From NCBI RefSeq assembly GCF_014193695.1, contig NZ_JACHZR010000003.1, forward strand, positions 186,001 through 250,000: a stretch of 64,000 nucleotides of DNA, in the 5' to 3' direction. Origin of the DNA: Rhizobium sp. BK316 (GTDB lineage Bacteria > Pseudomonadota > Alphaproteobacteria > Rhizobiales > Rhizobiaceae). Every line of letters starts with the position of its first letter. Within the stretch, counting starts at the first letter, position 1. Positions 19,282 through 28,219 of this stretch are shown here, one piece after another. Below the pieces are notes generated by a model. It ran no database searches. It worked only from the letters and a program-made list of their open reading frames with translations, and had not been told where the DNA came from. Both the position numbers and the translations under genes were made by a program.

Positions 19282-20162
19282 GCCGGTCTCCCGCCCATTG
19301 CGCGATCGACGATCTTGGCAACGAGGCCGACGACGGTGACGAGGATTGCCGCGAGGACCGAGCCGGCAACGAGTGCCGCCCATATATCGATGGTCTGGCT
19401 ATAATAGGAGCCGGCAAGCAGCTTCGAGCCGATGCCAGCAACGGCACCTGTCGGCAGTTCGCCGACGATGGTGCCGACGAGGCTTGCAGCGATCGCCACC
19501 TTCATCGAGGTGAAGAGGAATGGGATGGAGGCCGGCACGCGCAACTTCCAGAAGGTTTGTGCAGCCGTGGCATTATAGGTGCGCATCAGGTCGAGATGCA
19601 TGACTTCGGGCGAGCGCAGCCCCTTCACCATGCCGACGGCGACTGGAAAGAAGGAGAGATAGGTCGATATCAGCGCCTTCGGGATCAGGCCGGTGATATT
19701 GATCGAGCCGAGAACGACGATAATCATGGGCGCGACCGCCAGGATCGGCACGGTCTGTGAGGCGATGATCCACGGCATCAGGCTGCGGTCGAGCGCCTTG
19801 ATGTGGATGATGTTGACGGCAATCACGATGCCGAGCAGCGTGCCGAACGCGAAACCGAGCGCGGTGGAGGAGAGCGTGACACCTGCGTGATAGACGAGGC
19901 TGCGATTGCTGGAGAGTTTTCTGAGGAAGGTGTTTTCGAAGACGTTCTGCGCCACCTGATGCGGCGCCGGGAGGACGGGCTTCGGTTGGGAAAGCGTCTT
20001 GCCGATGAATTCGATCGTCGTCGAGGTGATGTTGTTGCGCGTATCCATGTCACGCTGGAAGGGCGTGTTGAGGATGATGGCGGCGACATACCAGATGGCG
20101 ATCAGGACCAACAGGATGGTGAGGACCGGGACGATCTTGTCCTTGAGGCTGTCGGGTTTCAT
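19278..20162 (-). CDS. ABC transporter permease (pyrimidine-type) 2
   Basis: 294 residues with one N-terminal hydrophobic anchor (PVLTILLVLIAIWYVAAI) and a core of about five membrane helices. The ATPase-contact motif is in YNATAAQTFWKLRVPASIPFLF. It overlaps by 4 bases both the upstream DUF559 gene (20159-20162) and the downstream permease, so translation of all three is probably coupled. Confidence 0.9.
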   Translation of the reverse strand: MKPDSLKDKIVPVLTILLVLIAIWYVAAIILNTPFQRDMDTRNNITSTTIEFIGKTLSQPKPVLPAPHQVAQNVFENTFLRKLSSNRSLVYHAGVTLSSTALGFAFGTLLGIVIAVNIIHIKALDRSLMPWIIASQTVPILAVAPMIIVVLGSINITGLIPKALISTYLSFFPVAVGMVKGLRSPEVMHLDLMRTYNATAAQTFWKLRVPASIPFLFTSMKVAIAASLVGTIVGELPTGAVAGIGSKLLAGSYYSQTIDIWAALVAGSVLAAILVTVVGLVAKIVDRAMGGRPA

Positions 20163-20536
20163 GCGGCCTCCCTCAAGAATGGTGCGGCATGTTTCTGTAT
20201 TTCGATGAAGACGTAGTCTGGGCCATCGAGCACTTGGGCATTGTCAAAACGGAGTACGGTGAAGCCTTGATTTTTTAAGAAGGCATCGCGAGCGAGATCA
20301 TGGCGGCGACCGCCTTCGGTTTCATGGCTGTCGCCATCGACTTCTACTATCAGGCGAGCAGAGAGCCAGGCAAAATCGGCAATATAGCGGCCGATTGGTG
20401 TTTCGCGGCGGAAGCGAGCGCCATAGGGGCGAAGATCTCGAAGCATGTCCCACATGGCGGATTCTGCTTTTGTCAGTTCGCGGCGAAGTCGGCGGGCTCT
20501 TTCACGGGTTTTGGGTGTGATATTGGAATGTGGCAT
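20159..20536 (-). CDS. DUF559 family protein (Vsr/endonuclease-like)
   Basis: 125 residues. It begins with the RARRLRRELTKAESAMW segment of DUF559 proteins and contains the PD-(D/E)XK-like core GRYIADFAW, LIVEVDGDSHE and GFTVLRFDN. DUF559 proteins resemble Vsr mismatch endonucleases and their role is unclear. It is embedded between ATPase and permease genes of an ABC operon and shares an ATGA overlap with the permease, which is an odd place for such a gene. Confidence 0.88.
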   Translation of the reverse strand: MPHSNITPKTRERARRLRRELTKAESAMWDMLRDLRPYGARFRRETPIGRYIADFAWLSARLIVEVDGDSHETEGGRRHDLARDAFLKNQGFTVLRFDNAQVLDGPDYVFIEIQKHAAPFLREAA

Positions 20537-20564
20537 TCAGACCTCCATTCCTGATGTGGCGAGG

Positions 20565-20731
20565 AAGACCCCTCCCCAACCCCTCCCCACAAGGGGGAGG
20601 GGCTCGGGCGGTTGCCCCCCGCTCAGCGTATATATCTCGATGTCGCTGCCAGCTGTGAACTCGAAGTCGAAAGAAGAGGGTGCGGCAGCTCTGCCCCTCC
20701 CCCTTGTGGGGAGGGGTTGGGGAGGGGTCTT
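20565..20731. repeat. 39-bp perfect inverted repeat (C/T-rich rhizobial palindrome)
   Basis: Arms 20565-20603 and 20693-20731 are exact reverse complements (motif CCCCTCCCCAACCCCTCCCC and ACAAGGGGGAGGGG), separated by 89 bases. Elements of this type are common in Rhizobiales intergenic regions. It lies within the transcribed gap between the ABC ATPase and DUF559 genes, so the mRNA would form a very stable stem-loop. Confidence 0.9.
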
Positions 20732-20753
20732 TGCCAAGTACTGTTCGCCCAAC

Positions 20754-21542
20754 TTACTGCTCATAGCTATGCCCCGCTCTCAGCCCTTCGCGGACACGAT
20801 GGGCGATTTCCAGGAATTCCGGGGTCTCGCGAATGTCGAGGGGGCGCTCCTGCGGCAATGTCGAGTCGATCACGTCTGTCACGCGGCCGGGGCGTGGCGA
20901 CATGACGACGATCTTGGTGGAGAGGTAGACGGCTTCCGGAATGGAATGGGTAACGAAGCAGATCGTCTTGTTCGTGCGTGCCCACAGTTTCAGAAGCGCC
21001 GCATTCAGATGATCGCGGACGATTTCGTCGAGGGCGCCGAAGGGTTCGTCCATCAGCAGCAGGTCGGCGTCGAAGGCGAGCGCGCGGGCGATCGAGGCGC
21101 GCTGCTGCATGCCGCCCGAGAGCTGCCAGGGAAATTTCTTCTCGAAGCCGGAGAGTTCGACGAGGTCGAGCGCCCCAGCAATGCGCTTCTTCTGTTCGGG
21201 TTTTGAATAACCCATGATCTCCAGTGGCAGGGCGATGTTTTTCTCGATCGTGCGCCAGGGATAAAGCGCCGGCGCCTGGAAGACGTAGCCATAGGCACGG
21301 GCCTTGCGGGCCTCGTCCGGTGTCATGCCGTTGATGGCAATGTCGCCGGAGGTCTTGCGCTCGAGATCGGCGATGACGCGCAGGAAAGTGGTCTTGCCGC
21401 AGCCGGAAGGGCCGATGAAGGAGACGAACTCGCCCCTGCGGATATCGAGATTGACATCAGCAAGCGCGTGCACCGCGCCGTCATTCGTCTGGTAGGTTAG
21501 ACAGAGATCCTTGGCGGATACGACGGAGGGTGCTTGCATCAA
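20754..21542 (-). CDS. ABC transporter ATP-binding protein (pyrimidine-type)
   Basis: 262 residues of the SsuB/TauB/ThiZ type: Walker A GPSGCGKTT (about 42-50), Q-loop in YGYVFQAPALYPWRT, signature LSGGMQQRASIARA, Walker B LLLMDEPFGALDE, H-loop VTHSIPEAVYL. It energises the two permeases encoded downstream. First gene of the transporter operon, divergent from the cupin gene. A half RutR-like motif (TTGACCA) lies directly before its start. Confidence 0.92.
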   Translation of the reverse strand: MMQAPSVVSAKDLCLTYQTNDGAVHALADVNLDIRRGEFVSFIGPSGCGKTTFLRVIADLERKTSGDIAINGMTPDEARKARAYGYVFQAPALYPWRTIEKNIALPLEIMGYSKPEQKKRIAGALDLVELSGFEKKFPWQLSGGMQQRASIARALAFDADLLLMDEPFGALDEIVRDHLNAALLKLWARTNKTICFVTHSIPEAVYLSTKIVVMSPRPGRVTDVIDSTLPQERPLDIRETPEFLEIAHRVREGLRAGHSYEQ

Positions 21543-21633
21543 TTGACCAGTCTTGTTTTCGCCGCGCCAGCGCGGTTTTCCATGATATCATTGCCGCCGG
21601 CCTTTCCGGCGGCACAGTCCTTGGAGGATGAGG

Positions 21634-22047
21634 ATGGACGTAGAATCAAAGCCCACCTGCCATATTATTCGCCCCAACCATACCTATGACGGCAAGCAGG
21701 GGCTTAGCTATTTCCAGGGTGTCGCGGCCGAGACGGTGGGGGCGAAGGGCATCTGCATGCATCTTCTGACGATCCCGCCCGGTGTGCGCGCCAAGGCGCA
21801 TCTGCATGAGGCGCATGAAACGGCGATCTATATGCTCTCCGGCGAGGCGCATACCTGGTACGGCGACAAGCTGGAAAACCACGTCGTGGTGCATGCAGGC
21901 GAACTCTTCTATATTCCGGCCGGTGTGCCGCACCTTCCGGCGAACCTCAGCAGCACGCCCTGCACGGCGATCATTGCTCGCACCGACCCGAACGAGCAGG
22001 AAAGCGTGATCCTGCTGCCGGAGCTGGATGCCTTGGTGCCGGCGTGA
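21634..22047 (+). CDS. Small cupin-domain protein
   Basis: 137 residues from the ATG at 21634, chosen because GGAGG ends seven bases before it; an in-frame ATG at 21628 abuts that site. A single cupin barrel with metal-ligand pattern in KAHLHEAHETAIYMLSGEAH and YIPAGVPHLPANL (two His, Glu, then His). The substrate is unknown. It lies between the pyrimidine transporter and catabolic genes on the opposite strand, so involvement in that pathway is possible but unproven. Confidence 0.85.
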   Translation: MDVESKPTCHIIRPNHTYDGKQGLSYFQGVAAETVGAKGICMHLLTIPPGVRAKAHLHEAHETAIYMLSGEAHTWYGDKLENHVVVHAGELFYIPAGVPHLPANLSSTPCTAIIARTDPNEQESVILLPELDALVPA

Positions 22048-22049
22048 GG

Positions 22050-22442
22050 CTATTTGCATAGCGGCAGCGGCCCCCACTTGATCGCGGCATCGGCCGCGAA
22101 CCCGATCGTATAGCCTTTAGGCCCTGATGTGATCTTAACGGTGTCGTCGTTACTGCTCTCTTCGCCCTCCGCCTCGCAAGCGACCGTGGCGGTGAAGTCC
22201 TTGCCTTCGGTCTTCAGAACTTTCTTGATTTCGCAGTAAGAGGCCGCCGTGGTGATGCCCTCGGAAGTCAGCAGAAAGAAGTTGTCGGAACCTGTGCTTT
22301 CGCCGCTCTTGGCGTAGGCGCAGCCATCCCTGTTGCCGTAGCTGCCCTTGATCGGCAGCGTGTCGGCCTGAGCCACATTATAGAGGGCCGCAGTGGAAAG
22401 CGCGGCCAGGGAAACGATCGTCAGAAGCAGAGGGCCGCGCAT
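22050..22442 (-). CDS. Secreted protein of unknown function
   Basis: 130 residues from the ATG at 22442, which begins a signal peptide (MRGPLLLTIVSLAALSTAAL, cleavage near AQA). The mature part has four cysteines (GNRDGCAYAK, AASYCEIKK, TVACEAEGEE and the C-terminal LPLCK), suggesting two disulphides. No family recognised. It starts 5 bases after the dihydropyrimidinase stop and is probably co-transcribed with it. Confidence 0.75.
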   Translation of the reverse strand: MRGPLLLTIVSLAALSTAALYNVAQADTLPIKGSYGNRDGCAYAKSGESTGSDNFFLLTSEGITTAASYCEIKKVLKTEGKDFTATVACEAEGEESSNDDTVKITSGPKGYTIGFAADAAIKWGPLPLCK

Positions 22443-22447
22443 CAATA

Positions 22448-23902
22448 TCACACCCCGCTCGCCGGGATGCCTGTGCGTTCGACTTTGCGCGGGGCGGTGA
22501 TCTCCTTCCAAGTAGAGAGCGCCTTGCTGACGGCGGTGACCGGCTCGCGCCTGACGAATTCGCCATGGCCCGAGCGGGTCTTGATCGTGTCTTCCTCGAT
22601 CGCCACGACGCCGCGCGTCAGCGTGTAGCGCGGCAGGCCGGTGACTTCCTTGCCTTCGAAGACGTTGTAATCGATTGCCGATTGCTGGCGCTTCGACGAA
22701 ATGGTCTTGGAGCGCTTCGGATCCCAGACGACGAGATCGGCATCGGCGCCGACGAGGATCGCTCCCTTCTTCGGATAGATGTTGAGGATCTTGGCGATGT
22801 TGGTCGAGGTGACGGCGACGAATTCGTTCATCGTCAGGCGGCCGGTATTGACGCCATAAGTCCAGAGCATCGGCATGCGATCTTCAAGGCCGCCGGTACC
22901 GTTCGGGATCTTGGTGAAGTCACCGACGCCGAAACGCTTCTGCGCCGTGGTGAAGGCGCAGTGGTCAGTCGCCACCACCTGCAGCGAACCGGAGGCAAGG
23001 CCGGCCCACAGGCTGTCCTGATGCTGCTTGTTGCGGAAGGGCGGGGACATGACGCGGCGGGCGGCGTGGTCCCAGTCCTTGTCGAAATATTCGGTTTCAT
23101 CGAGCGTCAGGTGCTGGATCAGCGGCTCGCCATAGGCGCGGATGCCCTTCTGGCGGGCGCGGCGGATCGCTTCATGGGCCTGTTCGCAGGACGTGTGGAC
23201 GATATAGACGGGGCAGCCGGCCATGTCGGCGATCATGATGGCGCGGTTGGTGGCCTCGCCCTCGACTTCGGCCGGGCGCGAATAGGCATGTGCCTCGGGG
23301 CCGTTATTGCCTTCCGACAGCAGCTTGGCGGAAAGGGAAGCGACGACATCGCCGTTTTCGGCATGGACGAGCGGCAGGGCGCCAAGCTCGGCGCAGCGCT
23401 GGAAGGAGGCGAACATCTCGTCGTCGTTCACCATCAGGGCGCCCTTGTAGGCCATGAAGTGCTTGAAGGTGTTGATACCCTTGTCCTGAACGATGGTCTT
23501 CATCTCGTTGAAGACCTGCTCGCCCCACCAGGTGATCGCCATGTGGAAGGAATAGTCGCAATTGGCGCGGGTGGACTTGTTGTCCCACATGGTCAGCGCT
23601 TCAAGCAGCGACTGGCCGGGCGAGGGAAGGGCGAAATCGACGACCATGGTCGTGCCGCCGGCAAGGGCCGCGCGCGTGCCGCTTTCGAAATCGTCGGAGG
23701 AATAAGTGCCCATGAAGGGCATTTCGAGATGGGTGTGCGGATCGATACCGCCGGGCATGATGAAACAGCCTGTGGCATCAAGCACCTCGTTGCCGGAGAG
23801 GTTCGGACCGATCTCGACGATCTTGCCGCCGTCGATCTTCACGTCAGCCTTATAGGTGAGGTCGGCCGTGACGATGGTGCCGTTCTTGATGACTGTGGTC
23901 AT
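22448..23902 (-). CDS. hydA: Dihydropyrimidinase (D-hydantoinase)
   Basis: 484 residues, amidohydrolase superfamily. The metal site is H57 and H59 in GGIDPHTHLE, the carbamylated lysine K153 in FMAYKGA, and later histidines in LVHAENGD and YIVHTSC, with the catalytic Asp in VATDHCAF. It opens the 5,6-dihydrouracil/dihydrothymine ring to N-carbamoyl-beta-amino acids, the second step of reductive pyrimidine breakdown. Between it and the ureidopropionase gene is a 48-base gap; both are on the minus strand. Confidence 0.94.
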   Translation of the reverse strand: MTTVIKNGTIVTADLTYKADVKIDGGKIVEIGPNLSGNEVLDATGCFIMPGGIDPHTHLEMPFMGTYSSDDFESGTRAALAGGTTMVVDFALPSPGQSLLEALTMWDNKSTRANCDYSFHMAITWWGEQVFNEMKTIVQDKGINTFKHFMAYKGALMVNDDEMFASFQRCAELGALPLVHAENGDVVASLSAKLLSEGNNGPEAHAYSRPAEVEGEATNRAIMIADMAGCPVYIVHTSCEQAHEAIRRARQKGIRAYGEPLIQHLTLDETEYFDKDWDHAARRVMSPPFRNKQHQDSLWAGLASGSLQVVATDHCAFTTAQKRFGVGDFTKIPNGTGGLEDRMPMLWTYGVNTGRLTMNEFVAVTSTNIAKILNIYPKKGAILVGADADLVVWDPKRSKTISSKRQQSAIDYNVFEGKEVTGLPRYTLTRGVVAIEEDTIKTRSGHGEFVRREPVTAVSKALSTWKEITAPRKVERTGIPASGV

Positions 23903-23950
23903 GATCGTTCCCTATCCTTATGATTTTAAGTGAGCTTCGCTGCGATTACT

Positions 23951-25204
23951 TCAGACGACAATCTCCGCCGTCTCGACCACCGCATGGAACAGCACGTCGG
24001 CCCCGGCCGTCGCCCATTCCTTGGAAATCTCCTCAGCCTCGTTGTGCGAAAGTCCACCCACGCACGGGCACATGACCATGGTGGCAGGCGCGACCTTGGC
24101 GGCCCAGCAGGCGTCGTGGCCGGCGCCGGAGATGATGTTCATGTGGGAGTAGCCGAGGCGGTCTGCGGCGGAGCGGACCGAGGTGACGAGCTTTTCGTCG
24201 AAGGTAACTGGCTCGAAATGGCCAATCGCCTCGATGGAACAGCCGACACCCAATGCATCGCAGATCTTCGGCGCTTCCGCTTCGATTTTTGCCCGCATGC
24301 GGTCGAGCTTGGCCTTGTCGGGTGAGCGGATGTCGACGGTGAAGACCACCTTGCCCGGCAGCACGTTGCGGGAATTCGGCGAGAAGAAGACCTGGCCGAC
24401 GCCACCGACGGCGCCCGGCTGTTCGCCCATGGCGACACCCTGGACCATCTCGAGGATGCGCGACATGGCAAGGCCGGCATTGACGCGCATGTTCATCGGC
24501 GTCGAGCCGGTATGGGCCTCCTTGCCGGTCAGCGTGAATTCCAGCCACCATAGGCCCTGACAGTGGGTGACGACGCCGATCTGCTTGTTTTCGGCTTCGA
24601 GGATCGGCCCCTGTTCGATGTGATATTCGAAATAAGCATGCATCTTGCGGTCGCCGACCTCTTCGTCGCCGACCCAGCCGATGCGCTTCAGTTCGTCGCC
24701 GAAGAGATTGCCCTCGGGATCTTTGCGATTATAGGCGAAGTCCAGGCTGTGCACGCCGGCAAAAACACCTGAAGCCAGCATGGCCGGCGCGAAGCGCGCG
24801 CCTTCCTCATTGGTCCAGTTGGTAACAACAACAGGATGCTTCGTCTTGATGCCGAGGTCGTTCATCGTGCGGACGACTTCGAGTGCGCCGAGCACGCCGA
24901 GCACGCCATCATATTTGCCGCCGGTCGGCTGGGTATCGAGGTGCGAGCCGACATAGACGGGAAGCGCATCGGGATCGGTGCCGGGGCGGGTCGCGAACAT
25001 CGTGCCCATCTTGTCAACGCCGAGGGTCAGACCGGCGTCTTCGCACCATTTTTTGAAAAGGCTGCGGCCTTCGGCATCCGAATCCGTCAGCGTCTGGCGG
25101 TTGTTGCCGCCGGCGATTCCCGGGCCGATCTTTGCCATGTCCATGAGACTGTCCCAGAGACGGTCCCCGTTGACGCGCATGTTTTCGCCTGGCGCTGCCA
25201 CCAT
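23951..25204 (-). CDS. Zn-dependent N-carbamoyl amidase (beta-ureidopropionase type)
   Basis: 417 residues, M20 family hydantoinase/carbamoylase. Metal ligands are visible in VGSHLDTQPTGGKYDG (His, Asp), NWTNEEGARFAP (Glu pair) and EYHIEQGPILE (His). It hydrolyses N-carbamoyl-beta-alanine or N-carbamoyl-beta-aminoisobutyrate, releasing CO2 and ammonia. The frame opens with GTG at 25219, but GAGGA lies 8 bases before the ATG at 25204. Divergent from rutR, with a RutR-like box between. Confidence 0.9.
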   Translation of the reverse strand: MVAAPGENMRVNGDRLWDSLMDMAKIGPGIAGGNNRQTLTDSDAEGRSLFKKWCEDAGLTLGVDKMGTMFATRPGTDPDALPVYVGSHLDTQPTGGKYDGVLGVLGALEVVRTMNDLGIKTKHPVVVTNWTNEEGARFAPAMLASGVFAGVHSLDFAYNRKDPEGNLFGDELKRIGWVGDEEVGDRKMHAYFEYHIEQGPILEAENKQIGVVTHCQGLWWLEFTLTGKEAHTGSTPMNMRVNAGLAMSRILEMVQGVAMGEQPGAVGGVGQVFFSPNSRNVLPGKVVFTVDIRSPDKAKLDRMRAKIEAEAPKICDALGVGCSIEAIGHFEPVTFDEKLVTSVRSAADRLGYSHMNIISGAGHDACWAAKVAPATMVMCPCVGGLSHNEAEEISKEWATAGADVLFHAVVETAEIVV

Positions 25205-25345
25205 AATGAAAGTCCTCACCTGTTTTGCGGCAGTCGTGCAAGGTGCATGCCCGCCATGTTCCCGTAGTCAAATCCGTCGCCGCTTTGTTGTTCTTTCAGC
25301 GCCGGAAAATCGCCAGTTGCCTTTGTTTTTTATCTGGCGGATAAT

Positions 25346-25361
25346 TTGACCGATTGGTAAA
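25346..25361. promoter_or_regulatory. RutR-like operator
   Basis: TTGACCGATTGGTAAA closely matches the RutR consensus TTGACCA-NN-TGGTCAA (13 of the 14 defined positions allowing the half-site variation is not reached; about 11 match). It is in the divergent region between the amidase and rutR, the expected location for control of both. Confidence 0.65.
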
Positions 25362-25516
25362 CATTACAACTTCCATCGCTGCGCTCAAGACGAAAATCAC
25401 GAAAAATACATAGAAATATAAGGGCAAAAATACCGGCAAGTGCCCATTAAAGCGGCGGGAGGGGCCGTTCTTTCAATCTTGAGCGAAGGAGTTGAATTTC
25501 AAGGGGAAAAGAGCGG

Positions 25517-26167
25517 ATGGCCATACCGAGAGCGGCGAAGACACTTCGGCGGACACGCATTCAGGAGGAGAAGGAAGAGCAGATCCTGGAAGCGGCGCTC
25601 GATGTGTTTTCGGTCAGCGGCTTCCGCGGTTCGACCATCGACCAGATCGCCGAGGTGGCCGGCATGTCGAAGCCGAACCTGCTCTATTATTTCCGCACCA
25701 AGGAAGCCATGCACCGCGCGCTGATCGACCGGGTGCTCTATAACTGGCTCGAGCCGCTGAGGGCCTTCGATGCGGAAGGCAATCCGGAATCGGAGATCCG
25801 CAGCTATATCCGCCGCAAGCTCGAGATGGCGCGCGATTTTCCCCGCGAAAGCCGGCTTTTTGCCAACGAGATGCTGCAGGGGGCGCCGCACGTTCTCGAT
25901 ATGCTGAAAGGCCCCTTGAAAGAGCTGGTCGACGAAAAGGCGGCCGTTATCCGCACCTGGATCAAAAGCGGCAAGATCACCTATTGCGATCCCTATCATC
26001 TCATCTTCTCGATCTGGTCGACGACGCAGCACTATGCCGATTTCGACGTTCAGGTTCGCGCCGTGCTCGGCGAAGAGCATTCCGGCGACGGGCGCTTCGA
26101 GGATGCGGCGCGGTTCCTTGAGCAGCTTTTCATCGGGGGATTGCGGCCGGATCGGTCAGGCCGCTAA
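25517..26167 (+). CDS. rutR: RutR-type TetR regulator of pyrimidine metabolism
   Basis: 216 residues. The TetR helix-turn-helix (GFRGSTIDQIAEVAGMSKPNLLYYFRTKE) and especially the ligand-domain segments ESRLFANEMLQGAP, DEKAAVIRTWIKSGKI and HLIFSIWSTTQHYADF match E. coli RutR closely. RutR responds to uracil and thymine. Here it lies divergent from the amidase/dihydropyrimidinase operon and about 7 kb from preTA, and probably represses both. Confidence 0.9.
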   Translation: MAIPRAAKTLRRTRIQEEKEEQILEAALDVFSVSGFRGSTIDQIAEVAGMSKPNLLYYFRTKEAMHRALIDRVLYNWLEPLRAFDAEGNPESEIRSYIRRKLEMARDFPRESRLFANEMLQGAPHVLDMLKGPLKELVDEKAAVIRTWIKSGKITYCDPYHLIFSIWSTTQHYADFDVQVRAVLGEEHSGDGRFEDAARFLEQLFIGGLRPDRSGR

Positions 26168-26189
26168 TTCATCGCCGGATGCTCGCTGC

Positions 26190-27089
26190 TTAGCCCATCA
26201 TTGCCGGAAGCCGGGCGGCGAGCGTGTCGATCGCCAGTCTTACCTTCGGCAGCATGACCGGCGAGCGCAGCCAGAGGGCATGGGCATCGAAGATGCTCTG
26301 CTGTTCGTGTTTCAGCACCTGGACGAGGCGGCCTGCGGCGACGTCGTCGCGGATCAGCCAGCAGGGCAGCCAGGCAAGCCCGCGTCCGGCAACCGCCGCA
26401 TCTGTGATCGCCCCGAGATCATCGAGCCGTAGCCGCGTCTTCGGCTGGATCTCCCGCCATCGATCATCGGGCGTCGGGAATATCCAGCTTCTTTCATAAT
26501 CGCCGCGCCGGTAGACGATGCCTTTGTGCTGAGGAATATCGGCGATCGATTGCGGCATGCCATGTCGTTCCAGATAGCCGGGTGATGCGCAGACGGTCAT
26601 ACGCTGGTGAGCGACCGCGCGGGCCATCAGGTCTGGATGGTCCTTCAGCGGCCCGTTGCGGATGGCAAGATCGAAGCCGTCCTCGAGCAGATCGACGATG
26701 CGGTCGTTAAACGAAAGGTCGAGTTCCAGTTCGGGATGTTCATCGAGCAGGTCCTCCAGAACAGGCGCGATACAGAGGCGGCCGAAGAGCACGGGCATCG
26801 AGACACGGAGCCGGCCGCGCACGGTGCGGCGGCCCGATTCCAGCATTGCCTCGCCAAGGCGGATTTCCTCAACCGCGCGCAGGCAGCGTTCGTAGAAGAA
26901 GCGGCCTTCCTCCGTCAGGCTCTGCATACGTGTCGTGCGGTTGAAGAGGCGCACGCCGAGCCGCTGCTCCAGGCGGGCGATGGTCTTGCCGACGGCGGAG
27001 CGCGTGAGATGAAGCCGCTCGGCGGCAGCCGAAAAGCCGCCGGCCTCGACGGCTTCGACGAAGATCGAGATGCCTTTCAGGTGCTCCAT
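26190..27089 (-). CDS. LysR-family transcriptional regulator
   Basis: 299 residues with the LysR N-terminal helix-turn-helix (GGFSAAAERLHLTRSAVGKTIARLEQRLG, about residues 16-45) and a C-terminal effector domain. It is divergent from an alcohol dehydrogenase-like gene across a 102-base gap. That arrangement and an interrupted dyad in the gap (27123-27146) suggest that gene is its target. The stop is 22 bases from the rutR stop (convergent). Confidence 0.9.
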   Translation of the reverse strand: MEHLKGISIFVEAVEAGGFSAAAERLHLTRSAVGKTIARLEQRLGVRLFNRTTRMQSLTEEGRFFYERCLRAVEEIRLGEAMLESGRRTVRGRLRVSMPVLFGRLCIAPVLEDLLDEHPELELDLSFNDRIVDLLEDGFDLAIRNGPLKDHPDLMARAVAHQRMTVCASPGYLERHGMPQSIADIPQHKGIVYRRGDYERSWIFPTPDDRWREIQPKTRLRLDDLGAITDAAVAGRGLAWLPCWLIRDDVAAGRLVQVLKHEQQSIFDAHALWLRSPVMLPKVRLAIDTLAARLPAMMG

Positions 27090-27191
27090 ATTGTTTCCCT
27101 TACGGAACCAGTCTGGTGAATTAATATCTCAACTGGAGAGAATATTTCAACGATATGTTTCGCTTCCCGCAATCGGACAAGGAGTGAGACA

Positions 27192-28214
27192 ATGCAGACG
27201 ACACGGCAATGGCAGATCGACACGGTTGGACCGGAGCGGAAACTTGCGATCGGTGAGCGGAGACTCGAGCCGGTTTCGAGTGACAGAATTCTCGTGCGGA
27301 CGGAGGCTGTCTCACTGAATTTTCGTGACAGGCTCGTGATGGAAACCGGCATGGGATTGCCGCTGCAATTTCCCTTCGTGCCGGCTTCCGACATGGCCGG
27401 GATCGTAGAGGCCGTCGGTCCCGATGTCACCCGCTTCAAGCCGGGAGATCGGGTGATCTCGACCTTCTCGCCCGACTGGATCGACGGACGCGGTCTGGGT
27501 GACGCCCGCACGCCGCCCTACAGCACGCGTGGCGGCGTTTATCCCGGCGTTCTCTCGCAATATACGGTGCTTTCAGAGGAATGGTATTCGCGCGCACCTG
27601 ACACACTCGATGCGGCTGAGGCGAGCACATTGCCCTGCGCCGGACTGACGGCCTGGTTCGCGCTGATCGAGCGCGGCGGCCTGAAGGCTGGCGACAAGGT
27701 GCTGGTTCAGGGCACAGGCGGCGTTGCGCTCTTCGGACTGCAGATCGCCAAGGCGCATGGGGCGGAGGTCTTCATCACATCGGGCAGCGCTGAAAAGCTG
27801 GAACGCGCCGTTGCCCTTGGTGCCGATCATGCGCTCGGCCGCAATGACGGTGACTGGGTGGAGCAGCTCTATTCGCTGACCGACGGCTACGGCGCCGATC
27901 ACGTCCTTGAGATCGTCGGTGGCGCGCATCTCGGTCAGGCGTTGAAGGCTGTGGCGGTCAACGGCCGCATCTCGGTCATCGGCGTTCTCGAAGGTTTCGA
28001 AGTGTCCGGTCCGGCCGGCCAACTCTTGCTCAAGGCGCCTGTGGTACAGGGTATTTCCGTCGGTCATCGCCGGGCGCTGGAGGATCTGGTCCGGGCGGTG
28101 GATCAGATCGGGCTGAAACCCGTCATCGACAAGCGCTACGCTTTCGAGGAATTCCCCGAAGCGCTCGATCATCTCTATCGCGGGCCGTTCGGGAAGGTCG
28201 TGGTCGAGTTTTGA
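27192..28214 (+). CDS. MDR-family NAD(P)-dependent alcohol dehydrogenase/quinone oxidoreductase
   Basis: 340 residues. A GroES-like N-terminal domain (SLNFRDRLVM, FPFVPASDMAGIVEAVG) is followed by a Rossmann domain with VQGTGGVALFGLQIAKAHGA (about residues 175-194). The structural zinc cysteines of classic alcohol dehydrogenases are absent, so a zinc-independent quinone-reductase or enoyl-reductase type activity is also possible. Controlled probably by the divergent LysR regulator. Confidence 0.87.
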   Translation: MQTTRQWQIDTVGPERKLAIGERRLEPVSSDRILVRTEAVSLNFRDRLVMETGMGLPLQFPFVPASDMAGIVEAVGPDVTRFKPGDRVISTFSPDWIDGRGLGDARTPPYSTRGGVYPGVLSQYTVLSEEWYSRAPDTLDAAEASTLPCAGLTAWFALIERGGLKAGDKVLVQGTGGVALFGLQIAKAHGAEVFITSGSAEKLERAVALGADHALGRNDGDWVEQLYSLTDGYGADHVLEIVGGAHLGQALKAVAVNGRISVIGVLEGFEVSGPAGQLLLKAPVVQGISVGHRRALEDLVRAVDQIGLKPVIDKRYAFEEFPEALDHLYRGPFGKVVVEF

Positions 28215-28219
28215 GCTAT

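Noticed and set aside
20641..20690. Possible gene between the arms of the 39-bp inverted repeat
   Set aside because: Only about 90 bases with no start context; open frames there read through repeat DNA.
25313..25340. CGCCAG/CTGGCG dyad with T-run near the RutR box as a terminator
   Set aside because: The T-run is in the loop, not after the stem, and no gene ends there.
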